64,000 nt of DNA from Cytophagales bacterium (GCA_017303805.1 JAFLBQ010000010.1:49742-113741), one strand, 5' to 3'; shown: positions 10,531 through 23,802, counted from the first letter of the stretch. Notes: generated by a model from the sequence alone, not told the origin. Made by a program: numbers and translations.

Positions 10531-11388
10531 ATACTTCTTGCGATACTCCAGCGGACTGTAATGCGTAACGGCCTTAAACTGCCGGTTAAAATTGGAAAGC
10601 GTGCTGAATCCGCTATCGTAACAAACCTGCCAAACGTTGATGGTTTGGGTTGTTAATAATTTACAACTGTGGCCTACACGAACTTCAGTTACAAAATCGG
10701 AAAACGTTTTGTTGGCGTGCACTTTAAAGTATCGGCTAAAGGCACTGGGGCTCATGTTCGCAATAGCAGCTACATCTTCCAGCATAATTTTATCCCGAAA
10801 GTTTTTCATCACGTAAGCATACACCCGATTCATCCGGTCGGTTTCAGTTTCCTTCATCGAGTTGGAATATCCCTCTGTGGCCAGCAGTTTATACTCCGAT
10901 GATTGGGAGATAAGATTCAGCAGGTTAAGTAGAGTCAGTATCTGATCAAAATCAGAAACATTCAATACCTGATGCATCAGGTCGCTTACACGGTGGTGCG
11001 TTTCACCATAAATTTCAATTCCGCGATGTGCTACTTGTAAAAGCTGCTTCACTTTATACATCTCATTTTTTTGTAGCAGTTCTTTGCCTAAAAAATTTTC
11101 CGGGAAGTAGATCACAATCCCCTCTGTCATCAACTCCGGATTATCCATAAAGTATTCCTGATCACTCTGCCACAAGTGGGGCAGGTTAGGGCCGGTAAAT
11201 ACCAGGTCGCCTTTTTTAAATGGAGTAACATGATCGCCAATGAACCGGGTGCCGCTCCCTTTCAAAACCAAAAAAATCTGATACTCCGGATGAAAATGCC
11301 AGTTGGGATCGAAGTGCGGGGCCAGCAGATGCTTCGCTTCAAAAACACGATTTTCGGATATGGGCGATTTCTGAAGGGCTACTTTCAT
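10516..11388 (-). CDS. AraC-family transcriptional regulator with N-terminal cupin
   Basis: A 290-residue one-component regulator. The N-terminal half is a cupin ligand-binding domain (HFDPNWHFHPEYQIFLVLKG, then GDLVFTGPNLPHLW). The C-terminal 100 residues carry the two helix-turn-helix motifs of AraC proteins (MLEDVAAIANMSPSAFSRYFK and VCYDSGFSTLSNFNRQFK). It is divergent from the ThuA/copper gene cluster and convergent with the esterase operon, so it is the obvious candidate regulator of both sugar-catabolic blocks. GTCA repeats with near-helical phasing lie in the shared upstream region (11451-11540). The effector is probably a sugar or sugar acid; this is inferred from context only. Confidence 0.9.
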   Translation of the reverse strand: MKVALQKSPISENRVFEAKHLLAPHFDPNWHFHPEYQIFLVLKGSGTRFIGDHVTPFKKGDLVFTGPNLPHLWQSDQEYFMDNPELMTEGIVIYFPENFLGKELLQKNEMYKVKQLLQVAHRGIEIYGETHHRVSDLMHQVLNVSDFDQILTLLNLLNLISQSSEYKLLATEGYSNSMKETETDRMNRVYAYVMKNFRDKIMLEDVAAIANMSPSAFSRYFKVHANKTFSDFVTEVRVGHSCKLLTTQTINVWQVCYDSGFSTLSNFNRQFKAVTHYSPLEYRKKYSPFN

Positions 11389-11568
11389 GGGCTTATTTTT
11401 GGGTTGGTTTTGATAAAGGCGCTGGCGTTTCTAAAGGCTGGTACTTAATTGTCATATTTTGGGTTTAAAGCTAACTTTTATGTCAAAATAAAGTCATTTT
11501 TTGATAAAAAACAGCAAACGATTGCGGATTACTTAAGTCAACTTTAATGCTCTTAAAACCCTGATGCT
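11389..11568. promoter_or_regulatory. Divergent regulatory region with phased GTCA repeats
   Basis: This AT-rich gap lies between the AraC gene and the ThuA/copper operon. The tetramer GTCA, in the same orientation, begins at 11451, 11482, 11493 and 11537. The steps are 31, 11 and 44 bp, close to whole helical turns. The first two lie in the longer repeats TGTCATATT (11450) and TGTCAAAAT (11481). Spaced direct repeats are how AraC-type dimers usually bind. No consensus TTTG/TAnnTTTG promoter is evident, consistent with an activator-dependent start. Confidence 0.4.
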
Positions 11569-14500
11569 ATGCGATTTTTCTTCCTTTTCAGTCTTTGCTT
11601 TATAGTACTGGTAAGTTCCTGCGACAAGCCAACCAAAAGCCTGCGCAACGATTCCGGTAAACTTGAAATCTTGTTTCTGGGCCATGATAGCGAGCACCAT
11701 AATTCGGCTCAACTGTTGCCCTTGCTCGCTTCCCAACTTTCGTTGGAAGGAATAAGTTTTACGTACACCAGCAATCCGAACGATTTGAATGCTGACAATC
11801 TTGACAAGTACGATGCACTGATGATCTATGCCAATCACGATAGTATCACTACTTCGCAAGAGAGTGCACTACTCGCTTTCGTGGAAAAGGGACGAGGATT
11901 TATTCCAATACACTGCGCAAGTTGGTGTTTTCGAAATTCGCCAAAGTATATTGATCTGGTGGGCGGTCAGTTTTTAAAACACAAAGCCGATACGTTTACT
12001 ACTGAAATTGTAAAGAAAGATCATCCCATTACACAAGGGTTGCAACCTTTTTCAACCTGGGATGAAACCTATGTGCACGATAAACTGGCGGGTGATCTTA
12101 CTATATTAATGGAGCGCGTAGAGGGCGACCATCGCGAGCCATGGACATGGACAAAAGAATACGGAAAGGGAAGAGTATTTTATACTGCCTATGGCCACGA
12201 TGAACGCACATGGGATAACCCCGGCTTCCATGAACTGATGAAGCAGGGAATTTTGTGGGCTGTAGGTGCTGTGGCAAAACAAAAATGGGAGACATTCAGC
12301 AAGCAATTGCCCACGCTGGTGTATCGCGATGCCGAAGGAATTCCGAATTATGAAAAACGTAGTCCGGGCCCCCGGTATCAGGATCCGCTTACGCCAGAAG
12401 AATCTGCCAAACTTATTCAGGTGCCGGTTGGATTTGATTTGGAGTTGTTTGCTTCGGAGCCTGACATTATAAATCCCATTGCGATGGAGTGGGACGAAAG
12501 AGGAAGGCTGTGGGTAATAGAAACTGTTGATTATCCCAACACGGTGCTGGACGACAAAGGCGAAGGCGATGATCGGATAAAAATCTGTGAAGATACCGAT
12601 GGTGATGGCAAGGCCGATAAGTTTACCGTGTTTGCGGATAAATTAAATATCCCCACCAGCATGGTATTTAGTAATGGTGGTGTAATTGTTTCTCAGGCGC
12701 CACACTTCTTGTTCTTAAAAGATACCGATGGCGATGATAAAGCCGATGTTCGGAAAATAATAATAGATGGCTGGGGTGTATTTGATACACATGCAGGACC
12801 TTCCAACTTACAATATGGAATAGATAACCAAATCTGGGGTGTAGTAGGCTATTCAGGTTTTGAAGGAATAATTGCTGGCGAAAATCGTCAGTTCCGGCAA
12901 GGTATTTATCGCTTTAAGCCCGATGTATCAACGTTCGAATTTATGACAGGCACCAGCAACAACACCTGGGGCTTTGGTTTAACTGAGAACAACGATGTGT
13001 TTGCTTCAACGGCTAATAATACGCACAGTGTGTTCATGGGTTTTCCTAATAAAGCTTTGCGCGATGTGGAAGGCGTTCAATTAAATGGCAGCGCCAAGAT
13101 AGACGGTCACTATGCCATGCACGCCATCACCGACAAGGTACGCCAGGTAGATGTGTTTGGCGGGTTTACAGCCGCAGCAGGCCATCATTTTTATACAGCC
13201 CGTAATTATCCCGAACAATTCTGGAATAAGGTTGCCTTTGTGTGCGAGCCAACCGGCCACCTGGTACACATGGCACAGATCGAAAAGAAAGGTGCCGGCT
13301 TTATTGAAAAAGATGGTTGGAATTTATTTGCCGGTGCCGATGAGTGGGTGGCTCCCGTAGATGCAAAAGTGGGCCCCGATGGAGCGGTATGGGTATTGGA
13401 TTGGTATAACTTTATCATTCAACATAATCCCACCCCAACACCTGAACGTGGTGGCTTTGAAGGTGTGAATGGAAAAGGAAATGCTTATGAGAATCCGCTG
13501 CGCGATAAATCGCATGGCCGGGTGTGGCGTGTAGTGAGCAGACAAGCAAAAACAGTCAAGCCGCTTGCACTAAGTAAAGACGATCCGGATAAATTGATTA
13601 AAGAATTGAGTAATGATAACCAGTTATGGCGATTAACTGCACAACGGTTGTTGGTAGAACGCGGTAATCTGGATTTGTTATCGAAGTTGTTTGATCTGGC
13701 AAGCAATCAAACCGTAAATGAATTTGGTGATAACTATACTGCTATTCATGCACTCTGGACAATTGATGGACTCGGAGCTATCAGTAAAGATGATCAGGCT
13801 CAGGCTGTAGTTGAAAAAGCATTAACACATCCATCGGCAGGAGTAAGAAAAGCTGCCATTCAGATTTTATCTAAGTCCGGTTGGTCTGAGGAATTGGTTA
13901 CCAAATACAAATTACTTAACGATGAAGATGCTAACACCCGGTTGGCTGCGATTGTTTCTTTAATAGAGATCGCGCCATCCGAATCGCTTGGAGCAACTCT
14001 TTATCAGATCAGTACCGAAGAAAGTGTGAAGAATGACGAATGGTTATCGAAAGCCGTGTACGCAGTAGCGCATCAGCATCGCAAAGGTTTTTTGGCAGCC
14101 TTCAAAGCTTCGAATACAAATTATACTGGCCCCAAAGTAGAAGTAAGTACAACACCTGATGCCGCTGACTATAACGATTCGGCCTGGAAAACTTTTGATG
14201 TGCCTAAGTATATCGATCAAAATGTGGACGGTATTTTCTGGTTTAGAAGAGTAATTGATGTGCCGGCTGCCATGGTTGGTAAAAAAGCTGTGCTTTCCCT
14301 GGGGCCTATAAACGATTCTGATATAACCTACCTGAATGGAATTAAAGTTGGTGGTACCGACCGCAAGGTAAATGAAAAAAGAATTTACAACATAAAAGAG
14401 AATGTGTTGAAGCCAGGCAAAAATGTAATTGCCATTCGTGTAGAAGATATTGGTGGCCCTGGTGGTATTTATGGAAAACCTGAAGAAATGTTTTTACAAG

Positions 14501-15057
14501 TGGGCACACAAAAAATTGCATTGGCTGGTACCTGGAAGTTTGAAATGGATAGAAGCAGAAGGCCTCCCAATCAGAATCTTTTCTCAGGTACAACTATCGG
14601 GCAATTGTTTGCCGATAATAACCTCAGCAAAGTTGATTTGAGTGAAACAACAACTTCGGCAACTGGAGCAACAGTAATTAAACTGAAAGTAATCAAGAAC
14701 GAAATGAAGTACGATCTCAAAGAATTTACCGTAGAAGCCGGTAAACCTGTTGAGATTATTTTTGAAAATCCGGATTTCATGCAACACAATCTGGTGATAG
14801 GCCAGGTGGGTTCGCTGGAAACAATTGGTAAAGCGGCCGATAAAATGGCGAGCGATCCGCAGGGCGCAGAAAAACAATACGTACCACAACTGCCGGAAGT
14901 ACTTTTCTCCAGCAAGTTGGTTAATCCACAACAAACTGAAACACTAAAGTTTATTGCGCCCGCTAAAACGGGTGACTACCCGTATGTGTGTACATTCCCC
15001 GGCCATTGGTCTATTATGAATGGCGTGATGAAAGTTGTTCCGGCCAGGCCACTTTAA
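11569..15057 (+). CDS. Multidomain lipoprotein: ThuA / PVC-type dehydrogenase beta-propeller / HEAT / jelly roll / azurin-like blue-copper domain
   Basis: A 1162-residue exported lipoprotein (lipobox LVSSC, Cys18). Domains in order are as follows. A ThuA-like domain spans about residues 28-240. A large PVC-type 'membrane-bound dehydrogenase' beta-propeller spans about 285-660 and carries two calcium-loop-like segments, DTDGDGKAD and DTDGDDKAD. HEAT-like repeats follow to about 850. A jelly-roll sugar-binding-like domain lies around 862-1010. A C-terminal cupredoxin domain follows, with all type-1 copper ligands: His1073 (FMQHN), Cys1141, His1146 and Met1150 (CTFPGHWSIM, almost identical to the azurin loop). 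PVC-type propellers often end in a cytochrome c domain, but no CxxCH is present here. I infer an extracytoplasmic sugar-oxidising enzyme or scaffold with a built-in copper electron acceptor. It heads the operon with the epimerase 12 bp downstream. Confidence 0.82.
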   Translation: MRFFFLFSLCFIVLVSSCDKPTKSLRNDSGKLEILFLGHDSEHHNSAQLLPLLASQLSLEGISFTYTSNPNDLNADNLDKYDALMIYANHDSITTSQESALLAFVEKGRGFIPIHCASWCFRNSPKYIDLVGGQFLKHKADTFTTEIVKKDHPITQGLQPFSTWDETYVHDKLAGDLTILMERVEGDHREPWTWTKEYGKGRVFYTAYGHDERTWDNPGFHELMKQGILWAVGAVAKQKWETFSKQLPTLVYRDAEGIPNYEKRSPGPRYQDPLTPEESAKLIQVPVGFDLELFASEPDIINPIAMEWDERGRLWVIETVDYPNTVLDDKGEGDDRIKICEDTDGDGKADKFTVFADKLNIPTSMVFSNGGVIVSQAPHFLFLKDTDGDDKADVRKIIIDGWGVFDTHAGPSNLQYGIDNQIWGVVGYSGFEGIIAGENRQFRQGIYRFKPDVSTFEFMTGTSNNTWGFGLTENNDVFASTANNTHSVFMGFPNKALRDVEGVQLNGSAKIDGHYAMHAITDKVRQVDVFGGFTAAAGHHFYTARNYPEQFWNKVAFVCEPTGHLVHMAQIEKKGAGFIEKDGWNLFAGADEWVAPVDAKVGPDGAVWVLDWYNFIIQHNPTPTPERGGFEGVNGKGNAYENPLRDKSHGRVWRVVSRQAKTVKPLALSKDDPDKLIKELSNDNQLWRLTAQRLLVERGNLDLLSKLFDLASNQTVNEFGDNYTAIHALWTIDGLGAISKDDQAQAVVEKALTHPSAGVRKAAIQILSKSGWSEELVTKYKLLNDEDANTRLAAIVSLIEIAPSESLGATLYQISTEESVKNDEWLSKAVYAVAHQHRKGFLAAFKASNTNYTGPKVEVSTTPDAADYNDSAWKTFDVPKYIDQNVDGIFWFRRVIDVPAAMVGKKAVLSLGPINDSDITYLNGIKVGGTDRKVNEKRIYNIKENVLKPGKNVIAIRVEDIGGPGGIYGKPEEMFLQVGTQKIALAGTWKFEMDRSRRPPNQNLFSGTTIGQLFADNNLSKVDLSETTTSATGATVIKLKVIKNEMKYDLKEFTVEAGKPVEIIFENPDFMQHNLVIGQVGSLETIGKAADKMASDPQGAEKQYVPQLPEVLFSSKLVNPQQTETLKFIAPAKTGDYPYVCTFPGHWSIMNGVMKVVPARPL

Positions 15058-15069
15058 TCAATTCAAAAC

Positions 15070-15930
15070 ATGAGTTTGAATGTAAAGTTTGGCGTAAGTA
15101 CCTGGTTGTGGACTTCGCCTTTCACTACAGAAACCATTGAGTTGTTTCCCAAGATCAAAGCGATGGGTTTCGATGCAGTTGAAATTCCGGTAGAGTATCC
15201 GGAAAAGATTGATGCCAAAAAAGTAAAGGCAGCTTTGGATCAGCACGGACTGGAAGCGATTGTGTGTGGTGCGTTTGGTCCCACCCGCGATTTAACAAAC
15301 GATGATCCGGCTGTGCATGAAACCTGTTTTCAATACATTGTACAATGCCTTGATTTCTGCAATGCGTGGGACGCAAAGTTTTTTGCCGGCCCCATGTATT
15401 CGGCTGTAGGTAAAGCACGAATGGTATCGGCTGAGCAGCGAAAAAAAGAATGGGATCGGGCCGTTGCTAACCTTCACAAAGTAAGTAAGCTGGCGCAGGA
15501 GCGCGATTTGGAAATTGCCTTGGAGCCGTTGAATCGCTTCGAGTCGGATATGATTAATACAGCCGAAGATGTGTTGCGTTTAGTGAATGATGTAAACCAT
15601 CCGGCTGCAAAAATTATGTTGGATGGATTTCACATGGCCATTGAAGAACGTAACATTGAGTTGGCCATTACCTCCGTAGGGGGAAGACTCATTCATCTTC
15701 AGGTTGCTGAAAATTACCGCGGTACACCGGGTACGGGCCAAACTCCCTGGAATTCTTTTAAACAGGGATTACAAAACATTAATTATAAAGGTGTGGTTTC
15801 TATCGAAAGCTTTACACCCGAAGTAAAAGAACTGGCCGGTGCGGTTTGCATCTGGAAAAATCTTGCATTATCGCAAGATGGATTTGCACAGGATGGTCTT
15901 CATTTTTTGAAAAAATTATTAAACGATTAA
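15070..15930 (+). CDS. Sugar isomerase/epimerase, xylose-isomerase-like TIM barrel
   Basis: A 286-residue AP-endonuclease-2-type TIM barrel resembling D-tagatose/D-psicose 3-epimerases and IolE/IolI proteins. The four expected metal ligands appear in order: Glu in LEIALEPLNRFES, Asp in IMLDGFHM, His in LIHLQVAENYRGTPGTG, and Glu in VVSIESF. There is no signal peptide, so it is cytoplasmic. It lies 12 bp after the ThuA/copper lipoprotein and 3 bp before a Gfo/Idh oxidoreductase. Pairings of this kind process keto-sugars formed by oxidation of a sugar ring. A 3-epimerase or a keto-sugar isomerase is the likely activity; the substrate is not determined. Confidence 0.82.
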   Translation: MSLNVKFGVSTWLWTSPFTTETIELFPKIKAMGFDAVEIPVEYPEKIDAKKVKAALDQHGLEAIVCGAFGPTRDLTNDDPAVHETCFQYIVQCLDFCNAWDAKFFAGPMYSAVGKARMVSAEQRKKEWDRAVANLHKVSKLAQERDLEIALEPLNRFESDMINTAEDVLRLVNDVNHPAAKIMLDGFHMAIEERNIELAITSVGGRLIHLQVAENYRGTPGTGQTPWNSFKQGLQNINYKGVVSIESFTPEVKELAGAVCIWKNLALSQDGFAQDGLHFLKKLLND

Positions 15931-15933
15931 CAC

Positions 15934-18997
<3,064 letters not shown>

Positions 18998-19018
18998 AAT
19001 GTGATCTTACTTACGCGT

Positions 19019-20035
19019 ATGAAAGTGCTTGCATGTACCAAACCTGGTGAACTTGAGTATAAGGAAGCAGTCATTCCCGTGTTGCAGAAAGATCAGGCTA
19101 TCATTAAAATAAAGCGTGTTGGTATTTGCGGAACTGATCTGCATGCGTTTGAAGGAACACAACCATACTTCACGTATCCACGCATTTTGGGCCACGAACT
19201 TTCTGGCGAATTGGTTGATGCGGGTAATGCTGTTGGCTTTACTGAAGGCGAAAATGTTACGATTATACCTTACTTTAACTGTGGAAACTGCATTGCCTGC
19301 TTGCGCGGTAAACCGAATTGCTGTGCAAGCATGAAAGTTTGTGGAGTGCATGTTGATGGTGGAATGGCAGAGTATCTTTCGGTACCTTCTACATCGCTGG
19401 TGCATAGTGCCGGATTGAGTACGGATGAATTGGCATTGGTAGAACCGCTTGCAATTGGCGCACATGGTGTAAGGCGTGCTTTGGTAGAAGAAGATGAATT
19501 TGTACTGGTGATAGGGGCGGGCCCGATTGGACTGGGAACGATGGAGTTTGCCCGGATAGCGGGCGGTAGGGTGATCGCACTCGATATTAATCAACAACGG
19601 TTAAACTACTGCCGCGAACAGTTAAATGTTCAACATACTGTGCATGCATCAGCAGATGTTACAAATACCTTGCGCGAGATTACCAATGGTAATATACCCA
19701 CCGTGGTGATTGATGCTACGGGTAGCTTAAAAGCAATCAACAATGGGTTTCAATACCTGGCACACGGTGGACGGTATGTGCTGATTGGTTTGCAGAAAGG
19801 CGATATTTCGTTTAGCCATCCTGAATTTCACAAGCGTGAGGCTACTGTAATGAGTAGTCGCAACGCTACCCGTCAGGACTTTGACCTTGTAATCAATTCC
19901 ATAAAGGCTGAAAAGATAAACCCAACGGCTTACATTACGCATCGGGTTGGTTTTGATACTGTGCGTGATGAATTTGCGAACTGGCTAAATCCTGAAACTG
20001 GTGTTATTAAAGCGATGATCGAATTTAATTCATAA
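19019..20035 (+). CDS. Zinc-dependent medium-chain (sugar-)alcohol dehydrogenase
   Basis: A 338-residue MDR-family dehydrogenase, started at the ATG at 19019 rather than the GTG at 19001. Catalytic zinc ligands are Cys37 in GICGTDLH and His59-Glu60 in LGHELSGE. The structural zinc site is the cysteine cluster Cys88, Cys91, Cys94 and Cys102 in NCGNCIACLRGKPNCC. The NAD-binding glycines are in VIGAGPIGLG. The family includes sorbitol, threonine and galactonate/gulonate 5-dehydrogenases. Position between the double esterase and the fucosidase (5-bp gap) suggests a sugar or sugar-acid substrate, such as fucose, galactonate or a pentose. It could supply the missing pentose oxidation step, but nothing in the sequence proves this. 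Confidence 0.85.
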   Translation: MKVLACTKPGELEYKEAVIPVLQKDQAIIKIKRVGICGTDLHAFEGTQPYFTYPRILGHELSGELVDAGNAVGFTEGENVTIIPYFNCGNCIACLRGKPNCCASMKVCGVHVDGGMAEYLSVPSTSLVHSAGLSTDELALVEPLAIGAHGVRRALVEEDEFVLVIGAGPIGLGTMEFARIAGGRVIALDINQQRLNYCREQLNVQHTVHASADVTNTLREITNGNIPTVVIDATGSLKAINNGFQYLAHGGRYVLIGLQKGDISFSHPEFHKREATVMSSRNATRQDFDLVINSIKAEKINPTAYITHRVGFDTVRDEFANWLNPETGVIKAMIEFNS

Positions 20036-20040
20036 AGTAA

Positions 20041-22494
20041 ATGCAAAAATTGTTTTTGCTGATATTCATTTTCGTAGCCACCGCAGTTTGTGCGCAGTCT
20101 GGTAATGAAATGAAGTTGTGGTACAACCAACCAGCAGGTGATAGTTGGGAGAGCGCATTACCTATTGGCAACGGGCGTTTAGGCGCTATGGTATATGGAA
20201 ACGTAGCAGAAGAAATTCTTCAACTGAATGAGCATACGGTGTGGAGTGGGAGTCCTAACCGAAATGATAACCCAGCGGCTTTGGCTGCTTTGCCAGAATT
20301 GAGACGGCTTATATTTGCGGGCAAACAAAAAGAAGCCGAGCAACTGGCCAACGAAGTTATCATTTCTAAAAAATCGCACGGGCAAATGTTTCAACCGGTG
20401 GGAAGTCTTCATCTTTTGTTTCCGGAACATAAAAATTATACAAACTACTATCGGGAACTTGATATAGAGAAAGCAATTTCGAAAACAACTTATACTGTGG
20501 GTTCGGTTACCTACACCCGCGAAACACTTGCATCTTTTTCCGATCAGATAATTGTGGTGCGGCTTACTGCTTCTAAGCCAGGCAACATCTCTTTTGTTGC
20601 GAAAGGATCAACACCACAAACCCGAGCTCAGATAAAAATTTTGAACAACAACGAGGTAATACTATCCGGTACCACCAGCGATCATGAAGGTGTGGAAGGT
20701 AAAATCAGATTTAGAGGAATTATCAGAATAAAACCTGAAGGTGGAAAGTTAACATCCACAGATTCAACGCTTGTGGTAAGTAAGGCTAATGCAGTTACAC
20801 TTTATATTTCAATCGCTACCAACTTTGTTAATTATAACGACATCAGTGGAAACGAAAATGAAAGAGTAGCGACACCTTTAAATACAGCTTTTGCTAAATC
20901 GTTCAGTCAGATTCAAAAAGCGCATATAGCTGCTTATCAAAAATATTTTAATCGTGTAAAACTAGATTTAGGTACTACGGCAGCAGCCAAACTTCCAACT
21001 GATGAACGATTAAAAAACTTCCGCTCCACAAACGATCCGCATTTGGCAGCGCTTTATTTTCAATATGGTCGTTACTTACTTATTTCATCATCGCAGCCAA
21101 GCGGTCAACCTGCCAACTTGCAAGGCATCTGGAATCGCAGTATGAAACCCGCATGGGATAGCAAGTACACCATTAACATCAATGCTGAAATGAATTACTG
21201 GCCTGCAGAAAAAACCAATCTTGCTGAATTGCATGAACCGTTTCTTCAGTTGGTAAAGGAGTTGGCGGAAACAGGCAAAGAAACCGCGCGGGTGATGTAT
21301 GGCGCACGCGGCTGGACAGCGCATCACAATACCGATATCTGGCGTATAACCGGGGCGGTAGATGCTGCCTTCTGGGGTGCCTGGCCAATGGGTGGTGGCT
21401 GGACGAGTCAACATTTGTGGGAACACTATTTATATAATGGTGATAAGACTTATCTGGAATCGGTTTATCCGATTTTAAAAGGTGCTGCACTTTTCTATGC
21501 CGATTTTCTCATCGAGCATCCAACCAACAAATGGTTGGTTATTAATCCGGATATGTCGCCCGAAAATGCACCGGCAGCGCATCAGGGGTCTTCGTTGGAT
21601 GTGGGCACCACTATGAGTAATCAGATTGTGTTTGATGCATTTACAACGGTGATAACCGCAGCACAAATACTCAACCGCGATCAATCATTTGCAGATTCGT
21701 TAAAACAAATGCGCGACCGGTTACCACCCATGCACATTGGTAAACACGGACAATTGCAGGAATGGCTGGAAGATATTGACGATCCGAACGATAAACATAG
21801 ACACATCTCGCATTTGTATGGATTATTTCCATCCAACCAGATCTCTCCATACCGCACTCCTGCTTTGTATTCAGCAGCACGGACTACGCTACAACATCGG
21901 GGTGATGTTTCAACCGGTTGGAGCATGGGTTGGAAAGTTAACTGGTGGGCGCGGTTATTGGATGGTAACCACGCATTCAAGCTGATACAAGATCAACTTA
22001 GCCCGGTAGGCAGCAACGAAGGTGGTGGTGGCACCTATACTAATTTATTCGATGCCCATCCACCTTTTCAGATTGATGGAAACTTTGGTTGCACAGCTGG
22101 TATTGCTGAAATGTTGATGCAAAGTGCAGATGGATCGATTCACCTGCTTCCGGCTTTGCCAGATGCATGGCCTTCAGGATCGGTATCTGGCCTTCGTGCA
22201 AGAGGAGGTTTTGAAATAGTGGAAATGAAATGGCAGGATAAAGAGCTTGTAAGACTGGTGATTAAATCCTCTTTAGGAGGCAACTTGCGCATACGTGTAC
22301 CCAATTCCGTTTCAACAACGAATGAAAAATTGACAGCCGCTTCAGGCACAAATCCAAATCCATTCTATTATGTTGAAACAACGCCAGCTCCTGTTCTAAA
22401 GAGCCCGGCACCGATTCCCTTCGGGGCTCCTCAATTATTGATGTTCGATCTTGCAACAGAGGCCGGTAAGAGTTACACCTTTATTAATCCCTGA
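20041..22494 (+). CDS. GH95 family alpha-L-fucosidase (or alpha-L-galactosidase)
   Basis: An 817-residue secreted glycoside hydrolase with a signal peptide ending in TAVCAQ and the length typical of GH95. The N-terminal domain begins with the family hallmark LWYNQPAGDSWESALPIGNG, followed by LQLNEHTVWSG. The catalytic (alpha/alpha)6 barrel contains NLQGIWNRSMKPAWDSKY followed by ININAEMNYWPA. GH95 inverting enzymes remove terminal alpha-1,2-L-fucose, or L-galactose, for example from xyloglucan side chains or related plant glycans. It closes the operon; a hairpin terminator follows 24 bp after the stop. With the esterases and the GH3 enzyme it points to a decorated hemicellulose. Confidence 0.9.
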   Translation: MQKLFLLIFIFVATAVCAQSGNEMKLWYNQPAGDSWESALPIGNGRLGAMVYGNVAEEILQLNEHTVWSGSPNRNDNPAALAALPELRRLIFAGKQKEAEQLANEVIISKKSHGQMFQPVGSLHLLFPEHKNYTNYYRELDIEKAISKTTYTVGSVTYTRETLASFSDQIIVVRLTASKPGNISFVAKGSTPQTRAQIKILNNNEVILSGTTSDHEGVEGKIRFRGIIRIKPEGGKLTSTDSTLVVSKANAVTLYISIATNFVNYNDISGNENERVATPLNTAFAKSFSQIQKAHIAAYQKYFNRVKLDLGTTAAAKLPTDERLKNFRSTNDPHLAALYFQYGRYLLISSSQPSGQPANLQGIWNRSMKPAWDSKYTININAEMNYWPAEKTNLAELHEPFLQLVKELAETGKETARVMYGARGWTAHHNTDIWRITGAVDAAFWGAWPMGGGWTSQHLWEHYLYNGDKTYLESVYPILKGAALFYADFLIEHPTNKWLVINPDMSPENAPAAHQGSSLDVGTTMSNQIVFDAFTTVITAAQILNRDQSFADSLKQMRDRLPPMHIGKHGQLQEWLEDIDDPNDKHRHISHLYGLFPSNQISPYRTPALYSAARTTLQHRGDVSTGWSMGWKVNWWARLLDGNHAFKLIQDQLSPVGSNEGGGGTYTNLFDAHPPFQIDGNFGCTAGIAEMLMQSADGSIHLLPALPDAWPSGSVSGLRARGGFEIVEMKWQDKELVRLVIKSSLGGNLRIRVPNSVSTTNEKLTAASGTNPNPFYYVETTPAPVLKSPAPIPFGAPQLLMFDLATEAGKSYTFINP

Positions 22495-22517
22495 GCGAAA
22501 ATTTACTTTAAACAAAA

Positions 22518-22551
22518 AAAACCGCTAAATCTGAATGATTTAAGCGGTTTT
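22518..22551. terminator. Bidirectional hairpin terminator (GH95 operon / tRNA-Glu)
   Basis: The arms AAAACCGCT-AAATC and GATTTAAGCGGTTTT pair over 14 bp with a single bulged base and a 5-nt loop. A-run and T-run flanks on both sides suit termination in both directions: the fucosidase operon on the plus strand and the tRNA on the minus strand. Confidence 0.75.
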
Positions 22552-22562
22552 AAGATTCTTTG

Positions 22563-22634
22563 TAGTCCGTACGGGAATCGAACCCGTGTTACCAGAATGA
22601 AAATCTGGTGTCCTAACCCCTAGACGAACGGACC
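22563..22634 (-). tRNA. tRNA-Glu (anticodon UUC)
   Basis: Read on the minus strand, 72 nt fold into a full cloverleaf. The acceptor arm is GGTCCGT/ACGGACT with a G-U first pair. The D arm is GTCT/GGAC, the anticodon stem CCAGA/TCTGG with loop TTTTCAT (anticodon TTC), and the T arm ACGGG/CCCGT with loop TTCGATT. The discriminator base is A. The 3' CCA is not encoded (ACA follows), so CCA is added after transcription. Confidence 0.97.
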
Positions 22635-22653
22635 GTTCTAAAAATTGGAGCCG

Positions 22654-22684
22654 CAAAGATAATTTCATGTTCTGCAATTGCAAA
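22654..22684 (-). promoter_or_regulatory. Consensus Bacteroidota promoter for tRNA-Glu
   Basis: On the minus strand the sequence reads TTTG, then exactly 19 bp, then TATCTTTG. This is a full match to the Bacteroidota sigma-ABfr -33/-7 consensus (TTTG / TAnnTTTG). Transcription would start about 10 bp before the mature tRNA 5' end at 22634. Confidence 0.8.
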
Positions 22685-22723
22685 CGTAACCGTTAAAAAA
22701 TGTTAGCCCAATCGGGTTTATTC

Positions 22724-22755
22724 ATTGGTTTTAGCAACAAGGAAGTATATTTTTG
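22724..22755 (+). promoter_or_regulatory. Probable promoter of the GAPDH gene
   Basis: The -7 element TATTTTTG (22748-22755) matches TAnnTTTG exactly. An ATTG at 22724-22727 stands in for the -33 TTTG, with a 20-bp spacer. A start near 22762 would leave a leader of about 20 nt before the ATG at 22783. Confidence 0.45.
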
Positions 22756-22770
22756 GCATCGCAATTTTAA

Positions 22771-23781
<1,011 letters not shown>

Positions 23782-23802
23782 GCTACTCAATTTGAAATAG
23801 TC

